Assembly (NCBI GenBank): GCA_015178975.1
Contig: WHVD01000067.1
Coordinates: 186,001 to 250,000, forward strand
DNA from: Hysterangium stoloniferum
Lineage: Eukaryota; Basidiomycota; Agaricomycetes; Hysterangiales; Hysterangiaceae
Direction: 5' to 3'
DNA: 64,000 bases
Shown here: one piece after another, positions 1 through 10,547 of the stretch
How the letters are laid out: each line of letters starts with the position of its first letter
Numbering within the stretch: the first letter of the stretch is position 1
Notes under the pieces: model-generated
The model's database searches: none
What the model saw: the letters and a program-made list of their open reading frames with translations, nothing else
Told to the model about the DNA's origin: nothing
Made by a program: the position numbers and the translations under genes

Positions 1-350
1 CTGGCATGCAAATATCGACAGCAACATCCGCTACGGAGGGTACCCTGCCTATCTCGCCATCAGTGATATCCCATTTCGACAATTCGAGCCGTCAATCTCT
101 GACTCCCTGTCCGGATTATATGTCTGTTCGGTCTGCGCCATCGCTGCGTAGCGGGGGGACTATAGCGTCTGGGCAGACTTTGCTCAGAAAACGACGGCAG
201 AGCGTAACAGAGATGAGGGAACCGGAGGCCGCGCCGAAAAAACGCTGCAACATGCTAGAGCCTATCTTATCATCTCTACATCGTAAAATGAGACCAAAGA
301 CAATATTCCCCTCCCTTCTTTCGTTTTTCTCCGAACGCTCACGGACATAG
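1..350 (+). CDS. C-terminal part of an unrecognised gene, cut by the window edge
   Basis: One frame is open from the first bases to a TAG at 348-350 and encodes a Ser/Thr-rich, basic C-terminus of about 115 residues. It includes a basic patch (LRKRRQSVTEMREPE) and a second one (APKKRC) that could act as nuclear-targeting signals. The frame has no family motif that I recognise. The ATG at position 6 may be internal, because the frame is open back to base 1. A run of 17 T follows directly after the stop. The opposite-strand frame over the same bases owes its poly-Lys stretch to this T-run and was left out. It may equally be a chance frame. Confidence 0.35.
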   Translation, partial: GMQISTATSATEGTLPISPSVISHFDNSSRQSLTPCPDYMSVRSAPSLRSGGTIASGQTLLRKRRQSVTEMREPEAAPKKRCNMLEPILSSLHRKMRPKTIFPSLLSFFSERSRT

Positions 351-367
351 TTTTTTTTTTTTTTTTT
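351..367. repeat. Poly-T tract (17 T)
   Basis: An uninterrupted run of 17 T on the + strand starts one base after the stop codon of the partial frame at 1-350. It could be a simple slippage tract, the poly(A) tail of an inserted retro-copy on the minus strand, or part of a 3' end region. Confidence 0.8.
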
Positions 368-1958
368 GACCCCAAGGGAACAGAAATGCTCAGTCCACAT
401 GTAAAATGGAGAGGGTGATACAACCCATGTAGGTTTCGTTATAGCGTGCCATGTCATTTTGTCAAGATTAGATGTGAAATGTAGCTTTATTGTCGTATAG
501 AATTTTTCTTGTTATACCCATATATCGGGTAGGTTGTGTAGTTGAACCGTATTCTCCATGCTGAAGATTTGATACAATACATCAGCAATTTAAGCCTACA
601 TGTCCGCTTGCATTGGCATCCACGATGGCCACCATCGTAGTAAGTGTCATCTTCATTGCCAATGCGGCCAATAAAAACTTAGTTTCATGGTGTCCAAGGT
701 TCACACATTCTCACTGGGGCTAGAGCCAAAAAAGCAGTCACAAACGCATTGGGTTTCTCTGGATGAGCTTCGACGAAGAAGAGGTTTCGTTTGTAGATCA
801 TATTGTATTTAAGACGGTCCGAGTCCTGCACACGTTGAGCCTGTTGTTGTTTGGAACGGGTAGTCCATCACCATTGGATCTACCGCCGGATCGAAAAAAA
901 AGACCCGTCCTTTCGTCGTGAATGGGTTGTTTCTTTCGCAAATTGGTCACTTCACGAAGTCTGACCACAGAGTCAAACTGGAATTCCATAAATCGACGAC
1001 TAGCATGAGTCTCAGCCATGATACGTGGATGTGCTTTGTAGCCAAGATAATCCTTGTGGATTGTGTTTAATTATTTCGGGGAATGTCATGAGGTACCAGA
1101 TGAAGAAACGCCATTCCAGCCTTCCTGATTTCGTTTATTGGCTGCCCATTTGCCCGCAAAGCAGCATAGGTCTTACACACAGGACTATAATATCTGAGCT
1201 TCATTGAATCGCCATGTCATGCCAGTGCAAAAGCTTTGGCACAAGAATCGAACTTACCGATTGGCATGCGCTACAAGTTCGTAAGGCTTTTACTGTCTTC
1301 GCATCACAATCTGGATATACACATCAATTAAGAGCCAAATTTTCTAGGGCGAGTTATCAATCTTTGGTTGCACTAGTGCTCATAGCTGGGGAGACGTAAT
1401 GTCACCACCTAGGTTATGGCACTAATACTAACATTGGGAGCTAAGCTACTGGTACTAGGCTCAGTCAAACGCACGAGAGTGGATTATATATAATATGGTA
1501 AGTCAACATCGACACCTGTTGAACAACTTGTTCAACAGGTAGTATTAAGCCTCACAACTGAGGGGATATTTAGAAATCCTATATAGCATTGGTTCCACAA
1601 GCTTAGATGCAAATATGGCAAGAATTGAATGCGGGGGAACCACTGCACTGATATTTAACTCAATACAGGTCATCTAGAAGCCTAATGGCACGATTTAATT
1701 AACGACGACGACGGCGACAACCTCGACTTGGTACAAACTCAACAATTGTGTGATTTTTTGTATGGCTCTATGGAACACTCAGGCGTATAGTAAAAACTCT
1801 CCAGAAAAAAAAACATTTTCATGTACCCAACTGTGACATCACAAACGCCGGGTCTTCGGTAAGTCTCACATTGATTTAAGTCGCTTCGACAACGTTGGAC
1901 CCAATCCAACCAGTTCTAAAATATTTGGCCCAGCTTGTGATATACGAGGATATATACC
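368..1958. other. Gene-poor stretch with no supported gene
   Basis: The longest frame here is a 73-residue minus-strand frame at 798-1019 that opens with MAETHASRRFMEFQFDSVV and then runs into stops. Protein-like sequence seems to continue in another frame downstream (716-800, including FVEAHPEKPNAFVTAF). That pattern suggests an old frameshifted gene relic, but I do not recognise the family. The other notable element is the palindrome at 1514-1540. Confidence 0.4.
1514..1540. repeat. Perfect 27-nt palindrome (13-bp arms, 1-nt centre)
   Basis: The left arm ACCTGTTGAACAA (1514-1526) is followed by a single C (1527) and by its exact reverse complement TTGTTCAACAGGT (1528-1540). It lies in non-coding DNA about 420 bp upstream of the small membrane-protein gene at 1959. 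It could be a binding site for a dimeric protein, the junction of a deleted element's inverted ends, or a cruciform-forming site. Confidence 0.85.
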
Positions 1959-2732
1959 ATGACTATTGAGATACGCCATAGGCAGGTTATGGAATCAGGA
2001 CTAAACGAAGCTGTTCGTCTTACCCAGGCGCTGTTTGCCCAGTTCGTCCTTCCTCTGTTTAGTATGATGATTGCCGAATTTGACTTTAATACAGATTTGA
2101 ACAAAGGATTTTGATACCATGTCTTGCATCTAGTCGTCGATTTTCTGAGAGGCGTCCCATTTTGGCTGTGAGTGTGCTGTATAGTTGTGTTTTTGATATT
2201 GTCTTGATGTCCAGGATAGGTCTTCATAAGTATTCTGTCCTTACTAAGTTTTATGCCTATAATATTTTTCTTGTAGGACACTCCTTAGTGTATTTTATCT
2301 GTTCAATGTATACTAATCTTGTTACAGGGGATTTTCAATCCTTATAACTGCCGCCTTTGCTTCTGCTGGTCTCTTGTGTGCCTTCATCGCATCAGCCATG
2401 GCGATAATTGGAGCGGGTCAGTCAATCACAATCCTCACCATATTTTTACCATCTCAATCAGAGTGTCTTACCAAGGAATAATTCTATCGATTGTCCTCGG
2501 TCTACTTTTCCTAGTTGCGGTGTTCCTCACTTGTACAGCCATACTGGCATTCCTGGTCGTTCGCTTCGGAAAGGCAATGTTATTCAAAAGTAAAATAGGG
2601 GTTCAAGCTATGGATTTCGCACGTGGAACTCGAGAGAAGCTGGCATGGCAACGCACTCCTGAAGCAAGCTCTCCAAGCACTACCATACCCGAGGAGGTCG
2701 CCACGAATGTAAAAGCAGAGCCAATTGCTTAA
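1959..2732 (+). CDS. Small polytopic membrane protein, four exons, family unknown
   Basis: Reading across three introns gives a continuous protein of 164 residues. The exons are 1959-2061, 2134-2167, 2328-2416 and 2464-2732. All junctions are GT..AG and in phase, and the second intron ends in a classic TACTAAT branch site just before its acceptor. The product starts MTIEIRHRQVMESGL. It then has two or three hydrophobic segments (around ILITAAFASAGLLCAFIASA and ILSIVLGLLFLVAVFLTC, continuing into AILAFLVV) and ends in a hydrophilic Glu/Ala/Pro tail (EEVATNVKAEPIA). Intron 2 (160 nt) has a second possible acceptor at 2275-2277, so isoforms are possible. I do not recognise a family. The in-phase junctions and the amphipathic layout are the evidence that it is real. 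Confidence 0.5.
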
Positions 2733-5700
2733 CGAAGAGCACAATCCCCGAAATGTGACAGAACCATAATGTAAGGCAGAATAATGTATCGACGCAGCAA
2801 GATATTTTATTTGAAGACAATCCCATCTTTACTAAAATTACAATATACAAGGGAGGAATGGAAGGAGGCTTGTATAAGTAGTGCAATTACACTTTCCTAA
2901 CAAATACACACTATGAATACCAATTCATGACTGCATGTGTAGATAATGAACGGCCTCGCCAAAATTTTGACGATGGTTCTGTTTGAACATGCTATCAAGG
3001 ATAGTCCAAGTTAAGACTGTTTGAGCCACAAAGAGGGGATCATTGGCAGACTGGTGGTGACATCTGGACTCGCTGTATGTGGATTGGTGCGGAAAAAACT
3101 CAAAGATTTTCGGGATGGATTCGATGACGCTAACCTGGAGCGCATCGTGTCAACCCCCAATGTAGCAATGAATTTGTGTCTTTGTCAGGGGATAGGATCG
3201 TTGATGCATTATGCACTACTAGTTGAGGAAGTCGGTCTTCCGTTGACCTTCAGGACCATTCAGACACTCGGACAGTGACATGTAGCCCTGTGAGTCGGTC
3301 AAAAGTGGAAGACAATTTAGATTGATGTATTCAAAGAGCGTCCATTTATTAAGAACCAAACGTCGGAGCAGGGCGGGTTGTTAGAGTAGTCAGTAGTTAC
3401 AAAGAGGTAAGAATGACGATATTTCATGTATGAGCCGCTAAGATGGAAATAAAACTGTAATCCTGGCTGTCTTACTACCTTGTCCATCTCCCCCCGATAC
3501 CCCCGATCGAGATCTTACTACCACTTTCTCCTTGTGTACGATCAATCATGACCATCTTCCCTCGATACCCCCGATCAAGATTTATCTCCCTTTTCACCGC
3601 CCTGATCAGAAGTCATAATTCCCTTGTTCCTTAGCCATTATCCGACCTTTTCCCTTGATTCCACCAGAGGCATATATTAGTTAGGTATCAAGCGTCATGA
3701 CAGAAGAGGTAGGTAGCTACTCTCACTCACGCCGAACATCTACCCCATACTGTATATCTTACATCCTACCATTCTACAACAAAGATAACCTTATCCTGTC
3801 TGCTACCACCGAGTGAGGTTGATTCAACAACCTTTCAAAAACCCAGCTTAGCAGTTGAGTGCGAATGTGACTCAAGTCAGTTTGCTGTAATCGGGGTCAA
3901 AATTATGTTACTTTCGGTATCTGTCTCACTACATCAGCCTTCATTTAAGAGGGCCCACAAGCTCTCATCAAACACCGCCACAAGTCCGACACTGGAATGG
4001 CAATAACCGCAGAGCATAAGGAATCTACCAGGCAAAGCTTAGGAGATTGATTGCAATAAAGTACTGTGAAGAAGAGAGAACTCGGTGTCCCTATACATTT
4101 AGCAAGCAAAGCATGAAAGAAACTGCTGGGCAAAGAGAAGCCCATACATATGGCTTCGAAAGATATCGCTGTGGTTTTAGTGGGTATTAGCCAAGGAAGG
4201 CCTCCATGATGCCTTTCTTGGTTCGAGTTCCACACTAATAACTTGTCTGTTGTGCGTAAAACCATTTCCTCAGGTGGTAAGGTATAACAACGGTTTTGCA
4301 CCAGATATCTTTTCTCCCCCTTTCTTTATACCCTATTAACGGTATGCTTGGTGAAATTAGCTATATCCTACCTGGAATGAGCCAGTTAAATAATCAGTGG
4401 GGGTAAGACGAGCGGCATGCCATATGCCAAAGCGCTCCACAAAAAAAAGGATGAAGGGAGAATTCAGAACTCGGCGGCAGCCTGGGAGAGAGCCGCATTC
4501 CGGGATTAATATTCGAGGACCACTGGTTTGGCACTTTTCCGAAACCGCAATTCAGGCAACAATTACTACTACTTGATCAAGTTCGGAGGATATCACAATT
4601 AGCTGTTCCGTAAGTCTTTGGCGATAAAAAATCTCATGTGATTTTTGCTAATCACCTATTGACAAGGTCCAGCCAGTGACTGGTATCGTCATGACAGTTG
4701 CCTAAAATGTGCCACACCCCCACTGACATGCCAGATCAATACTGTGATTATAGATGGTATCTAAAGTGCGACATTTCACAAAAAATCATCTCCTACTTCA
4801 TCAGGTGCGGCGTTTCATTCGCATCACAATTCTTACATCGACCGTGGCATTCACTGTGCATCTGGCGAAGGCACCATGACTAGAATTTAAAAGTCCAGAT
4901 AATCATAGATCTATGTTGTTATGCTAATCATTGAGATTCCCTGAAGTCTGAATATAGTGCTATATTTAATACAGGTCGGAGGGGCGAATTGCAATAGTTT
5001 CATCGACAAATAAACAGGTAAAACGCAGGCGTTGACCTTGGTTAACAACCGACTTGTGTTAGTATCGGTTAGTGCACTGACACTGCATCAAACTATCGTT
5101 ACAAATTTAAGCAATAAATATTACATACGAGCATGCCAAACAATTTAGCCTTAACTTCAATTTCAGTGTCATCAGTGACGAAGGCCCGAATTCATTAAAA
5201 CAACTTCTAAGTTATATAATGCTATTAACCTGAAGAAATTCCTTGTATTACCTCGTTGTATGTCGCCTCCAGAAATTCAATCCAGTGATGACGACGCATA
5301 TATTGAAGATCAAAACTTCTTTGAGGGGACAATGGGTAGAGATAATTAATTAATTAGCTGGATTTCTCTGCTTTACTTCTCAAATTGTTCTGCGGATGTC
5401 TGCGAGAGAGCATACATCAGTACCCGGAAAGATTTAGAAGACACACGACGTCCAATATGCAGTGACTGCAGCTCTCGGGCATAATTCCAGAGTCCGTCCG
5501 ATTGACGTATACTGATAAAAATATAAGGCATGACAGTGACAGAATCCAGGTGACAACGGGCTAGTTGGTCCGCCGGTACACAAAAAACAACTTGCGAGTC
5601 TAGTTAGAGTTGGGCAGCACTCGGGGTGAGCCTTTGGTGTCAACTGGATTCACGTCTGTAGGCTGGTTCCGATCCTGGGATAACCCGTAGATATATGATC

Positions 5701-7139
5701 GTAGTTCAACTCTATAATTGTCAGCGTTCAAGCACTACGAAATCTTTCTATAAGCCTGCGTCTAATAGGCAAACCCGCGGTTGCCGTATGTAGTGTGTTC
5801 ACTGCGCAAGACCACGATACGTCATGGTCGCGTTATCTCAACTGGAAAGTACTTCCGAATGAAAGTCAAATACCTTGTACGATATTCTATGCGAGCTTCG
5901 TAAATTGCCATTTCAAGTTCGTCATGTGCTGGCCAGGCAGCGCGGATCTGTGCTTTACTACTAGCTTCTTCAAAGATAAACTGGGATTCTCAAAGCAATA
6001 TCTCACCCAAGTATTTTTACGTTGCTCGTCATCCGGAGTGTATGCCTCTTAACTGGTTTTCGACAACGTCTTGCGTCTGCTAAGCCATCACAATGGTCAT
6101 GATATGAAACCCGATCAACTGGCTGGTAAAAAGGTTCTCCGTTCGACCATAGCTGGCTATCCGCTTTTTTTGAAGGCATTTGTGGCGGTTTTGTATTCAT
6201 GAATATCCTCTTGTCTGTCCCCAGTCTTCTAACTTGATCACCATCTTTGGCCAAATATAAAAGAATATGAAGCTCATACAACCATGTTTCCTTCGAAAAA
6301 CTTCCAGGCTTTCTTTTCATCTTTGATATTTCTGACATAGCAGCTGCAATATCTTTTGGAAAGACTATCACCATTTCCACAGTGGTTCTCGCCCGCACTA
6401 AATTGAATACGCGACTACTCACTTAAAGGCTCGCGAGTTGTTCTTACACTACTCATGCACACGCCTCGGTAGACTTGGCTGTGCCGTCGAGTCATTAAAG
6501 TGTTGAATGCCCGGAATATTTTTTCATTAGTTGAAGCAATTGCTCAGCCACTATCTGGCTAATCGCCGAATTGATCATTGAGAGGCTTTACCTAGCTTGG
6601 CCTAAATTGAAGTATCCCAATTGGGACATTTCTGATACCATGAATTGTAGATGAGGAAGTGGCGATGCACATAGACAGTGATATTTTAGGATTGTTGTGG
6701 GGGGTTGATGATAAGACAGAAATGCACCTAAGCTCCGAGTGAATTCATATAACCAACAACGCAGTGCATCGTCACATATACTTGTCGATGCTCGTCCACT
6801 TTCTGCAATAATAAAGTTTCATTCAATATATCACTCTGTTACACTAGCTGCATATAGTGTAATATAGTGTATTATATACGCGAGAACTTTATTTACATCT
6901 TTTATAGGTATAGACAATGGGGTGAAAACAAATCTCATTCCTCATAATAGTGTTATTCGCCTAACATCACTGAGCCGTTAGCTAGGAGCCATTTCAGTAT
7001 GGAGATCACAATTAGAGTCTCAGCATGGCTATGGGCTCGAGCTTGAGGCGGCTACCATCCAACGAGTCATGCAAAGGAACTATAGACGACAATCATTTCG
7101 AGAGAGATGGGGTAATATTACAAAGTCTAAATAAATGTC
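2733..7139. other. 4.4-kb gene-poor region
   Basis: No frame here shows a recognisable domain. The longest are a + frame at 3021-3278 that begins with TTG (VVTSGLAVCGLVRKK region), a minus frame at 3945-4301 with no good start, and a minus frame at 6003-6422 whose first ATG lies at the MVIVFPKDIAAAM segment. AT-rich stretches are common, for example ATATAGTGTA-like repeats around 6850-6875. The region looks like intergenic DNA with decayed gene or transposon remnants. A CT-rich, repeat-bearing block at 3360-3840 is listed separately. Confidence 0.5.
3360..3840. repeat. CT-rich block with a direct repeat; possible solo LTR or orphan promoter
   Basis: Two near-identical stretches of about 30 nt sharing the core CGATACCCCCGATC start at 3484 and 3552, 68 bp apart. 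The block also holds AATAAA (about 3449), a TATA-like CATATATTAG (about 3671) and a pyrimidine-rich stretch that ends CTACAACA. A segment from about 3379 (TGTTAG) to 3781 (ACAACA) would have LTR-style TG..CA ends. I see no target-site duplication and no partner copy in this window. An abandoned promoter and 5' leader is an equally good reading. Confidence 0.25.
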
Positions 7140-10100
7140 CTATGGCGTTGCGAGCCATGCTAAAATGCTGACGATCACGACCCAATAAGCCAAACGCGTA
7201 TACCATGCACGCTCGTTTGGAGGGGGTTCTGTAGAATAGATTTTCCAATAATACTGATTACGGAAAAAGTACCATAAAATGGGCCGAATAAATTTTTCGC
7301 TGATCGATACGCCAAAGAACCGTATAAAACCACCGATAAGCTCTAAGACGTGTTCTGGTATCCAAACCGCGGCAAACTCCAACCATCCTCGGGGGGCTTG
7401 AGACTCAAGAATAGCCATTTCCAAATCAATTATTTGAGATTGCTAGAGATGTAGTGAGCTTCTGACTATGTTAAGTTAGTGCGGATGAATTCACCTCTGG
7501 GTAATCCGTCTCAACTAAAATTTGTGTATTGTTATATTCTTTTTGGACGCTACTCATGTGTGCGACAGCCCGATTTAAGGCAGGTTTGACCATCGTGGCC
7601 TGATGCTCAATTTGCTGGCTCCGAACCTTCAAGCCTTGCCACAGATTCTGCGACACCTGTATAAGTTCACCGAGACTGGGAGGGAGGGCTTGGTCGGGTT
7701 TTCTAGCAAGAGTAATGAGGTGAGTCGTTAAAATATCTTGTTGACGATGATATAAATCGTGCGAATGCTCAACAGCACGCCAGCCTTTGCCGTGTCTAAG
7801 AGTGGTAGCTGGATCAGAGCTAATGGCTTCAAGCACGTCTGGAGGGATACTCGTGTGTTCCCGGCCGACAGCTTGTGCAAATTCCGCTTGAACTTTCTCG
7901 TACTCCCGTATTGAAGAACATACCGCCTTAAGCATACGCGCTATATTTCGGTTGTGATCGTTGGCTTCTATGAGGAGAAGTTCTCGGGACCTATACACCT
8001 CCTTAGCGTGCTCCTCCTCTTCCTCCAGTCGACGAAGCATATCCTGTAATATCTCCCTCTCCTGTTTTTGGGGAGCGGACATTCTGGCTCTTCTGACCCC
8101 ACGCTTTGACGACCACCCAGGACCAGCCACTGCATCAACACCTTTCTGCTCATTACCGGAGATTGACTCGCGTGTCTCCTTCATGTCATCCTCACCTTGA
8201 TCGGTATCTGACTTCATGAAACCGCGGCCAACTTTAGCAGTCAGAAGGCCAGTTTCACTTTCACTAGTATTCCATGTATCCTTGGCGATTGGTCGTAAAG
8301 ATTTCAACTCAAATCCGGCATTTAAATGTGCCTCTTTCTGATCGGTGATATTGTCACTCTTGGTTCCTAGCCCTTCTCTGACCGAATCATGGTCATCACT
8401 AACACTCGAGCGAGACTTCCTGTTATTGCTGCCGGCTGCTTCGTCGCTGCTCCTCCGAAGCTTGTCGAAGACGCTGCCGACACCCAGGTGTAATCGATGA
8501 CTACTGGAAGTACCATTCGGCGATTGTGGGGGCGCAAGCATTGATGTCGAAGAAAGGGTCGAGGGTCCTCCTGAATCTGGTGCAATTGTGGTTCTATCAA
8601 TTCCCAAAGAAGCTCGAAACTTCCGCCTTAAAGAAGACTCTTTCTCCTTTCTGGCTAAAGACAATAACTGCAACCTTTCTTCTTCCATTGAACTTCTAGG
8701 ACTACTAGTAACGTTCGTTACTTTAGACTCTGCACCGATGACAGCGTCGATCGAATGGCGAGACTCGAAAGGAGAAGGTGTCATACTGAGACTGCGGGAC
8801 GTCATGGGAAGTAGATTGCTAGAAGAGACTATTCCTTTAATAATGGGGTTTGCAGAAAGAGATCGATTGAGCTGCTCCCTTCGCGAAGAACTATTATGCC
8901 CGACAGGGTTTGGGCTAAAAGAAGAACGAGGCGACGATAGCGGGGAAGAAAATTTGTAAGGTGAGCGAGAGCGAGTGGAGGACAATGTGGGAACAGTAGG
9001 AGGACGTCCTGTTGCGAGAAGATATTCGTCAATTATATCCGCAGTGATTGTCCAACGGTTAGCCTCCTTCTTCACATTGACTTGACGGCACCAACTCAAC
9101 CATGGGGCCTGAACTGCAACGTTATCAGGACGCAATCGAGTAACGTCCAGGATATTCAGGTCGGGCTCCCCTGTTGGCTTATAAGGAATTAAAGACCCGT
9201 AGCGTCGTCCAAGTTCGTCCTTAGTTATCTCGGCACGAGAAAGAGACTCACGTTTAGCCGTCCGTCTAACACTATCTAACATGGCTAAATTATTGTGTCA
9301 GTGGTTAAGTATAAACGAAGAACTACGTGCTGACCAGCATGAAGGTTGCCAGAGCTACCTCTATAATCAACGGAATTACGTCCTGAAAAATTAAGTATAC
9401 GGCCCGTCAGCTTCGGCTTGCGTTTTGTCAATGAGAAAGTGCGCCCTAAGATAGATCGGTCTTGTCCAGGCGTGCCTTGTGTGGAGATATTACCTGACCA
9501 ATCAAGATAACCTGAACCATCTGGGTGCGTTACCAATATTGGGATGGGCGATCGAACAGAGTGATCTTGTGAGGAAAGGGATTCAACTGATTTGGAGGCT
9601 GACGGATTATAAGATGGAAACGTAATTTTTCGAGGGTTAGATGGTGACAATGAACGAGTTGATACAGCGATGACAGGTCTAGATGGAGTCGATAGGCTAT
9701 CCAAAGACGGCGGAGACAATGGAATGATTTGTAGGTTCGTATTTGGTGTAGTCGCAACCTCGGAAGACGAAGGCAATGGCGCTTCATCATCTGATGAACG
9801 GGACTCTCGTAAAACCTTCGCCTTCAAGGCTCTTCGTACATCATCAAGAACCTGAGGGTCTAAGAATATGTAAACTTGATGTAACACTTGAGAGAATACC
9901 TTTAGAACATACCTTCAGGCTGAACTATGGTATTCACAAAGAGTGAGATTACTTTTGCTAACAATACTTCTGCCACGCACACACGATAGGATCTTCGAAC
10001 CCGAAGTTTAACAGCGTGCCCTCTTTCGTGTCTGCATGCGATTCCATGCGATGTTCCCCAACGTCTGCATTCGCTATAGCACGCCGCTTCAGTGTCCCAG

Positions 10101-10386
10101 AAGTGGATCGATGATTTCGGGGTGGATGTCGTGAGTGCTTTGGAATGCTAAGCGAAGTGACGCGGCCTTCCGCGGACTGAGGCCTAGATGCGCCACTGTC
10201 TGAGGGCGGTAGTAAGATGGAGGTAAGCTTTGGGGAGGGACTATGAGATAGGGAATGCAGTTGGGATCTCTCCTCATGATTTATGTTGGCGATACTCCCT
10301 GATGTTGTCAGAGACTGAGCCTGAGGTGACGGCCTTCTTAACGGTAAGCTATCGGAATGGGTCGAGGATGTCTGGTCATTAGACAT
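7140..10386 (-). CDS. Membrane-anchored coiled-coil protein of unknown function
   Basis: The ATG is at 10386 (MSNDQTSSTHSDS). A Ser/Pro-rich low-complexity N-terminus runs through exons to about 9285. An intron ending just before 9284 joins GNLHA to AMLDSVRRTAKR. The next exon holds a Trp/Cys-containing segment (APWLSWCRQVNVKKEANRW), a long Ser-rich linker, an acidic-basic coiled coil (LRRLEEEEEHAKEVYRSREL) and a helical region. Minus strand: an intron of about 55-60 nt near 7433-7486, with an ACTAAC branch site, joins DYPE to QSQIIDLEMAILES. That adds a C-terminus with hydrophobic helices (VLELIGGFIRFFGV; LAYWVVIVSILAWLATP), so the frame ending at 7471 is not the true end. A very small exon is probable near 9900-9960. 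I do not recognise the family. The layout suggests a tail-anchored tether or scaffold, which is inference. Confidence 0.7.
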
Positions 10387-10438
10387 AATAACGCTTAAGC
10401 AGTGTAGAGCCCTTAATTAGGAGTGGAGCGTTGGAAAT

Positions 10439-10466
10439 CACGTGCCCGACATGGCGCAATCACGTG
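10439..10466. promoter_or_regulatory. Pair of CACGTG boxes upstream of the coiled-coil gene
   Basis: CACGTG occurs at 10439-10444 and again at 10461-10466, both preceded by AT. They are 22 bp apart (about two helical turns) and lie 53-80 bp upstream of the ATG at 10386. CACGTG is the known core of bHLH factors such as Cbf1. Binding here is inferred. Confidence 0.5.
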
Positions 10467-10547
10467 GTAGCTGTCCAATCAGCATCCCTCTAGAGGAATA
10501 TCAGTACAAAAATACATGAAATCAAATCTTAATACACTATGAGAAAT

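Noticed and set aside
116-457. Minus-strand frame with a run of Lys
   Set aside because: The Lys run is only the translation of the T tract at 351-367. No family signal.
1891-1907. Small hairpin GTTGGA-CCCAA-TCCAAC
   Set aside because: A 6-bp stem is common by chance and there is no supporting context.
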